Source: Lachnospiraceae bacterium | Lineage (GTDB): Bacteria > Bacillota > Clostridia > Lachnospirales > Lachnospiraceae | NCBI GenBank assembly: GCA_013316825.1 | Contig: WSLY01000012.1 | Coordinates: 1-64,000, forward strand | Direction of reading: 5' to 3' | Length of the DNA: 64,000 nucleotides | Shown here: one piece after another, positions 60,832 to 64,000 of the stretch | How the letters are laid out: each line of letters opens with the position of its first letter | Position numbering within the stretch: the first letter of the stretch is position 1 | Notes under the pieces: model-generated | Seen by the model: only the letters and a program-made list of their open reading frames with translations | What the model was told of the DNA's origin: nothing | Database searches by the model: none | Program-made: the position numbers and the translations under genes

Positions 60832-61686
60832 ATGAGTGAATTTACAAACAAGATTGATTTTGCGGTAGTATTTAGCGTAAAAAATGCAAACCCCAACGGG
60901 GACCCTCTGAATGGGAACAGACCAAGAGAAACTTATGATGGATTTGGAGAGGTTTCTGATGTGTGCCTGAAAAGAAAAATCCGCAACAGAATGATTGACC
61001 TTGGATATCCGGTTTTTGTACAGTCAGATGAGAAAAATGTAGATGGAATCAGAAGTCTGAGCGAGCGGGCAAGTGCTGCACCTGAGTTAAAAGAGGCAGG
61101 AAAGGATAAGGAAAAATATGCGGCGGCAGCTTGCAGGAAGTGGCTTGATGTCAGGACTTTTGGACAGGTGTTTGCATTTAAGGGAAGCGGTTCTGACGGA
61201 GTATCAGTGGGTGTAAGAGGTCCTGTTTCCATACAGACTGCGGTGAGCGTGGTGCCAATTGATATTTCTTCCATGCAGATTACCAAAAGTGTAAACAGTG
61301 AGCCGAGCGAAAAGAAATCTTCGGATACCATGGGAATGAAACATAGGGTTGACTTTGGAATGTATGTTACTTATGGAAGTATCAATCATCAACTTGCAGA
61401 AAAGACAGGTTTTTCGGACGAGGATGCGGAAGTCATTAAAAATGCACTGATAACGTTATTTGAAAATGATGCTTCTTCGGCAAGACCGGAGGGCAGTATG
61501 GAGGTGTGTAAGGTTATCTGGTGGAGGCATAATTCTTTTCTGGGACAATATTCTTCTGCAAAGGTACATAGAAGCCTGAAAGTGGAGAAAAAGCATGATG
61601 TGGAGATTCCGAAAAGTGTGGACGATTTCGAGATTACGGTAGAAGAAATGAAGGATTTAAAGGTCGAGATATATGATGGAGTCTGA
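60832..61686 (+). CDS. cas7c: CRISPR-associated protein Cas7c (Csd2)
   Basis: KIDFAVVFSVKNANPNGDPLNGNRPRETYDGFGEVSDVCLKRKIRNRMID. Confidence 0.96.
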   Translation: MSEFTNKIDFAVVFSVKNANPNGDPLNGNRPRETYDGFGEVSDVCLKRKIRNRMIDLGYPVFVQSDEKNVDGIRSLSERASAAPELKEAGKDKEKYAAAACRKWLDVRTFGQVFAFKGSGSDGVSVGVRGPVSIQTAVSVVPIDISSMQITKSVNSEPSEKKSSDTMGMKHRVDFGMYVTYGSINHQLAEKTGFSDEDAEVIKNALITLFENDASSARPEGSMEVCKVIWWRHNSFLGQYSSAKVHRSLKVEKKHDVEIPKSVDDFEITVEEMKDLKVEIYDGV

Positions 61687-62338
61687 ATATAAGGAAGAGG
61701 ATTTTCTTCAACTTTCGGGTTTGCAGCATTTTTCTTTTTGTAGAAGACAGTGGGCGCTGATTCATATAGAACAGCAGTGGAATGAAAATGTGCTTACCAT
61801 GAAAGGTAATCTTTTTCATGAAAAGGTACATGATGGGTATTCCTCGGAAAAGCGAAAAAATGTGATTATTTCCAGAGGGCTGCCCATACATTCCAGAACA
61901 CTTGGAGTGAGCGGAGAATGTGATGTGGTAGAATTTGTACAGAAAGAAGAAGGGATTACCCTGCAGAATCGGAAAGGAAAATATATATTGTATCCTGTGG
62001 AATATAAACGAGGAAAAGCAAAGGTAACAGATGAGGACAGGATGCAGCTTACGGCACAGGTGATTTGTCTGGAGGAAATGTTTCTGACAGAAATACCAGA
62101 GGCATATTTATTTTATGGTGAAACCAGACGACGTGAATGTGTAGAAATTACAAAAGTGCTGAGAAAGGAATGCAGGAGTCTGCTTTTGGAAATGCATCAG
62201 CTTTATGAAAGGGGGTATACGCCAAAAGTGAAAAGGACAAAAAAATGTGAGGCCTGTTCCATGAAATCTATATGTTTGCCGAAGTTGGAAAAGAGCAGGC
62301 AGGTTGCCACATATATTTCCGAGTATGTAGAAGAGTGA
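61673..62338 (+). CDS. cas4: CRISPR-associated exonuclease Cas4
   Basis: LSGLQHFSFCRRQWALIHIEQQW, VEYKRGK, CxxC...CxxxxxC (CEACSMKSICLP). Confidence 0.95.
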   Translation: MMESEYKEEDFLQLSGLQHFSFCRRQWALIHIEQQWNENVLTMKGNLFHEKVHDGYSSEKRKNVIISRGLPIHSRTLGVSGECDVVEFVQKEEGITLQNRKGKYILYPVEYKRGKAKVTDEDRMQLTAQVICLEEMFLTEIPEAYLFYGETRRRECVEITKVLRKECRSLLLEMHQLYERGYTPKVKRTKKCEACSMKSICLPKLEKSRQVATYISEYVEE

Positions 62339-62352
62339 AGGGTGGTAGATGA

Positions 62353-63384
62353 TTGAGAAAATTATTAAATACACTATACATTACCTCTAGTGATTATTAT
62401 CTCTCTTTGGATGGAGAAAATGTGGTGGTACTGCAGGGCAAAAAAGAAGTAGGAAGGCTGCCTCTGCACAATCTGGAAGCCATTGTAACATGTGGGTATG
62501 CGGGAGCGAGCCCTGCATTAATGGAGAAATGTGCTGCCAATAATATTTCTATGACATTTTTGTCTGTAACGGGTAAGTTTCGTGCTAAAGTAACCGGAAA
62601 AGCATATGGAAATATTTTGCTCAGACGGACACAATATCGAATGGCGGATAATGAAAAGCAGACTTTGCAGACTGCAAAAAACTTTATAATTGGAAAACTA
62701 TATAATGAGCGAAGTGTTATTAACCGAGCGATACGAGACTATGCGGAAAGGCTTGACACGGAAAAGCTGTGCAGGGTATCAGGACAGTTAAAAGAAATTC
62801 TACAAATGGCAAAAGAAGCAGAAAACATGGAATCATTAAGGGGATATGAGGGGGAAGCGGCTTCCCGGTATTTTTCTCAGTTTGACCAATTAATATTGCA
62901 GCAAAAAGAAGATTTTGTGTTTGATGTTCGAAATCGAAGGCCTCCGCTTGACAGAGTGAATGCATTGTTATCTTTTACTTATGCGTTGCTGACTGGTATG
63001 TGTGTGGCGGCATTGGAAACGGTAGGTCTGGACCCATATGCAGGCTTTCTGCATACGGATCGCCCCGGCAGGTGTTCTTTGGCGCTGGATTTGCTAGAGG
63101 AACTCAGGGCGCCATATGCGGACCGTTTTGTACTTTCCTGTATTAATAAGAAAGTGCTTGATTCGGCAGATTTTGAGCAAAAGGAAAATGGTGCTGTGCT
63201 TTTAAATGAATCAGGAAGAAAAAAGTATTTGACCGTATGGCAAAATAAAAAAACGGAGAAGTTGAAGCACCCTTATTTGCAGGAAAGTATCGAATGGGGG
63301 CTCGTACCGTATGTGCAGGCGCTTTTGTTGGCACGGTATATAAGAGGCGACTTAGACGGTTATCCTCCTTTTTTCTGGAAATAA
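62353..63384 (+). CDS. cas1: CRISPR-associated endonuclease Cas1 (TTG start)
   Basis: MRKLLNTLYITSSDYYLSLDGENVVV, ALETVGLDPYAGFLHTDRPGRCSLALDLLEELRAPYADRFVL. Confidence 0.97.
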   Translation: MRKLLNTLYITSSDYYLSLDGENVVVLQGKKEVGRLPLHNLEAIVTCGYAGASPALMEKCAANNISMTFLSVTGKFRAKVTGKAYGNILLRRTQYRMADNEKQTLQTAKNFIIGKLYNERSVINRAIRDYAERLDTEKLCRVSGQLKEILQMAKEAENMESLRGYEGEAASRYFSQFDQLILQQKEDFVFDVRNRRPPLDRVNALLSFTYALLTGMCVAALETVGLDPYAGFLHTDRPGRCSLALDLLEELRAPYADRFVLSCINKKVLDSADFEQKENGAVLLNESGRKKYLTVWQNKKTEKLKHPYLQESIEWGLVPYVQALLLARYIRGDLDGYPPFFWK

Positions 63385-63411
63385 ACGATATTTTCTGGTG
63401 AGAACATAATA

Positions 63412-63506
63412 TAGGATTCGGGTGCCAAAAGGTCTGGTGAAAATGTTAGTTGTCAATTTGACATCGTGTAACTCTAGTCAGGGCTTTTGACACCCAATCA
63501 ATATTA
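63412..63506. repeat. Dispersed foldback repeat, degenerate copy between cas1 and cas2
   Basis: taggattcgggtgccaaaagg...gaaaatgttagttgtcaatttg matches one arm of the 47275-47514 element; right end cagggcttttgacaccc. Confidence 0.75.
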
Positions 63507-63511
63507 GGTAA

Positions 63512-63701
63512 TTGCAAAACGCTAATTTGCCAGTCCCGAATTGTGCATGTGATATATTATTCCATAAGCAGACTAAAAAATGCCGGTCTTATGCCGTATC
63601 TTGGCATTACGCACTGCTGTGTTTTTTAGGAAGCGAAAGCGGGTCTGCGGTGGAATATATCACATGTACAATGACAACTGCATAATCACTACGTTTCGCA
63701 A
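63512..63701. repeat. Second foldback structure between cas1 and cas2
   Basis: ttgcaaaacg/cgtttcgcaa, attgtgcatgtgatatattattcca/tggaatatatcacatgtacaat and gcagac/gtctgc arms. Confidence 0.7.
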
Positions 63702-63739
63702 CCGCCTATAGGAATATAATACAGTGCGAGGAGGATGAT

Positions 63740-64000
63740 ATGTTAGTAGTGGTTACCTATGATGTTTCAACCGAAACACAGGCGGGCAGAAGCAGGTTGC
63801 GGAAGGTTGCCAAGCAATGTCAGAATTATGGCTTGCGTGTCCAAAATTCCGTTTTTGAATGTAAAGTAGATGAAGCACAGTTCGTTGTATTCAAAAGTAG
63901 TTTGCTAAAATTGATAAATGAGAAAGAAGACAGTTTGCGTTTCTATCGTTTGGGAAATGCCTATCATAATCAAATTGAGCATTACGGCTGTAAGGAGGTA
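63740..64000 (+). CDS. cas2: CRISPR-associated endoribonuclease Cas2 (truncated by the window end)
   Basis: MLVVVTYDVSTETQAGRSRLRKVAKQCQNYGLRVQNSVFECKVDEAQFVVFKSSLLKLINEKEDSLRFYRLGNAYHNQIEHYGCKEV; open at the edge, so absent from the ORF track. Confidence 0.96.
   Translation, partial: MLVVVTYDVSTETQAGRSRLRKVAKQCQNYGLRVQNSVFECKVDEAQFVVFKSSLLKLINEKEDSLRFYRLGNAYHNQIEHYGCKEV

Noticed and set aside
63385-64000. CRISPR array
   Set aside because: No regularly spaced direct repeats here; the array is expected beyond the window, downstream of cas2.

Overview
The window is a Firmicutes chromosome segment, most likely from a Lachnospiraceae-type Clostridia (inferred from gene content). It begins with a T-box-regulated ileS. 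It continues through glycogen phosphorylase, cell-wall genes (ddl, murF, murI, M23 and NlpC/P60 hydrolases), a pyrC-pyrK fusion plus pyrD, ispE, asnS, a cardiolipin synthase, GH127/GH5/GH9-like glycosidases, BlaR1/BlaI-like regulators and a tRNA-Val(CAC). It ends in a complete type I-C CRISPR-Cas operon (cas3-cas5c-cas8c-cas7c-cas4-cas1-cas2), with cas2 cut by the window edge. The CRISPR array itself is not in the window. The main unexplained signals are: (1) a single CRISPR-repeat-like sequence (GTC-stem-loop-GTGGATTGAAA, minus strand) in the cas3 5' leader, next to a consensus promoter and an attenuator-like hairpin; (2) a dispersed intergenic foldback repeat family (core TAGGATTCGGGTGTCAAAAGCCCTG). 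Its best copy has 25-bp terminal inverted repeats and a flanking TATAGGGGGATG direct repeat, and another copy lies between cas1 and cas2; (3) a second, unrelated foldback between cas1 and cas2; (4) a sigma-28-type promoter upstream of an uncharacterised gene; (5) two disrupted genes and one gene remnant that the ORF track does not show. All calls were made by reading the sequence and ORF translations; no searches were run.
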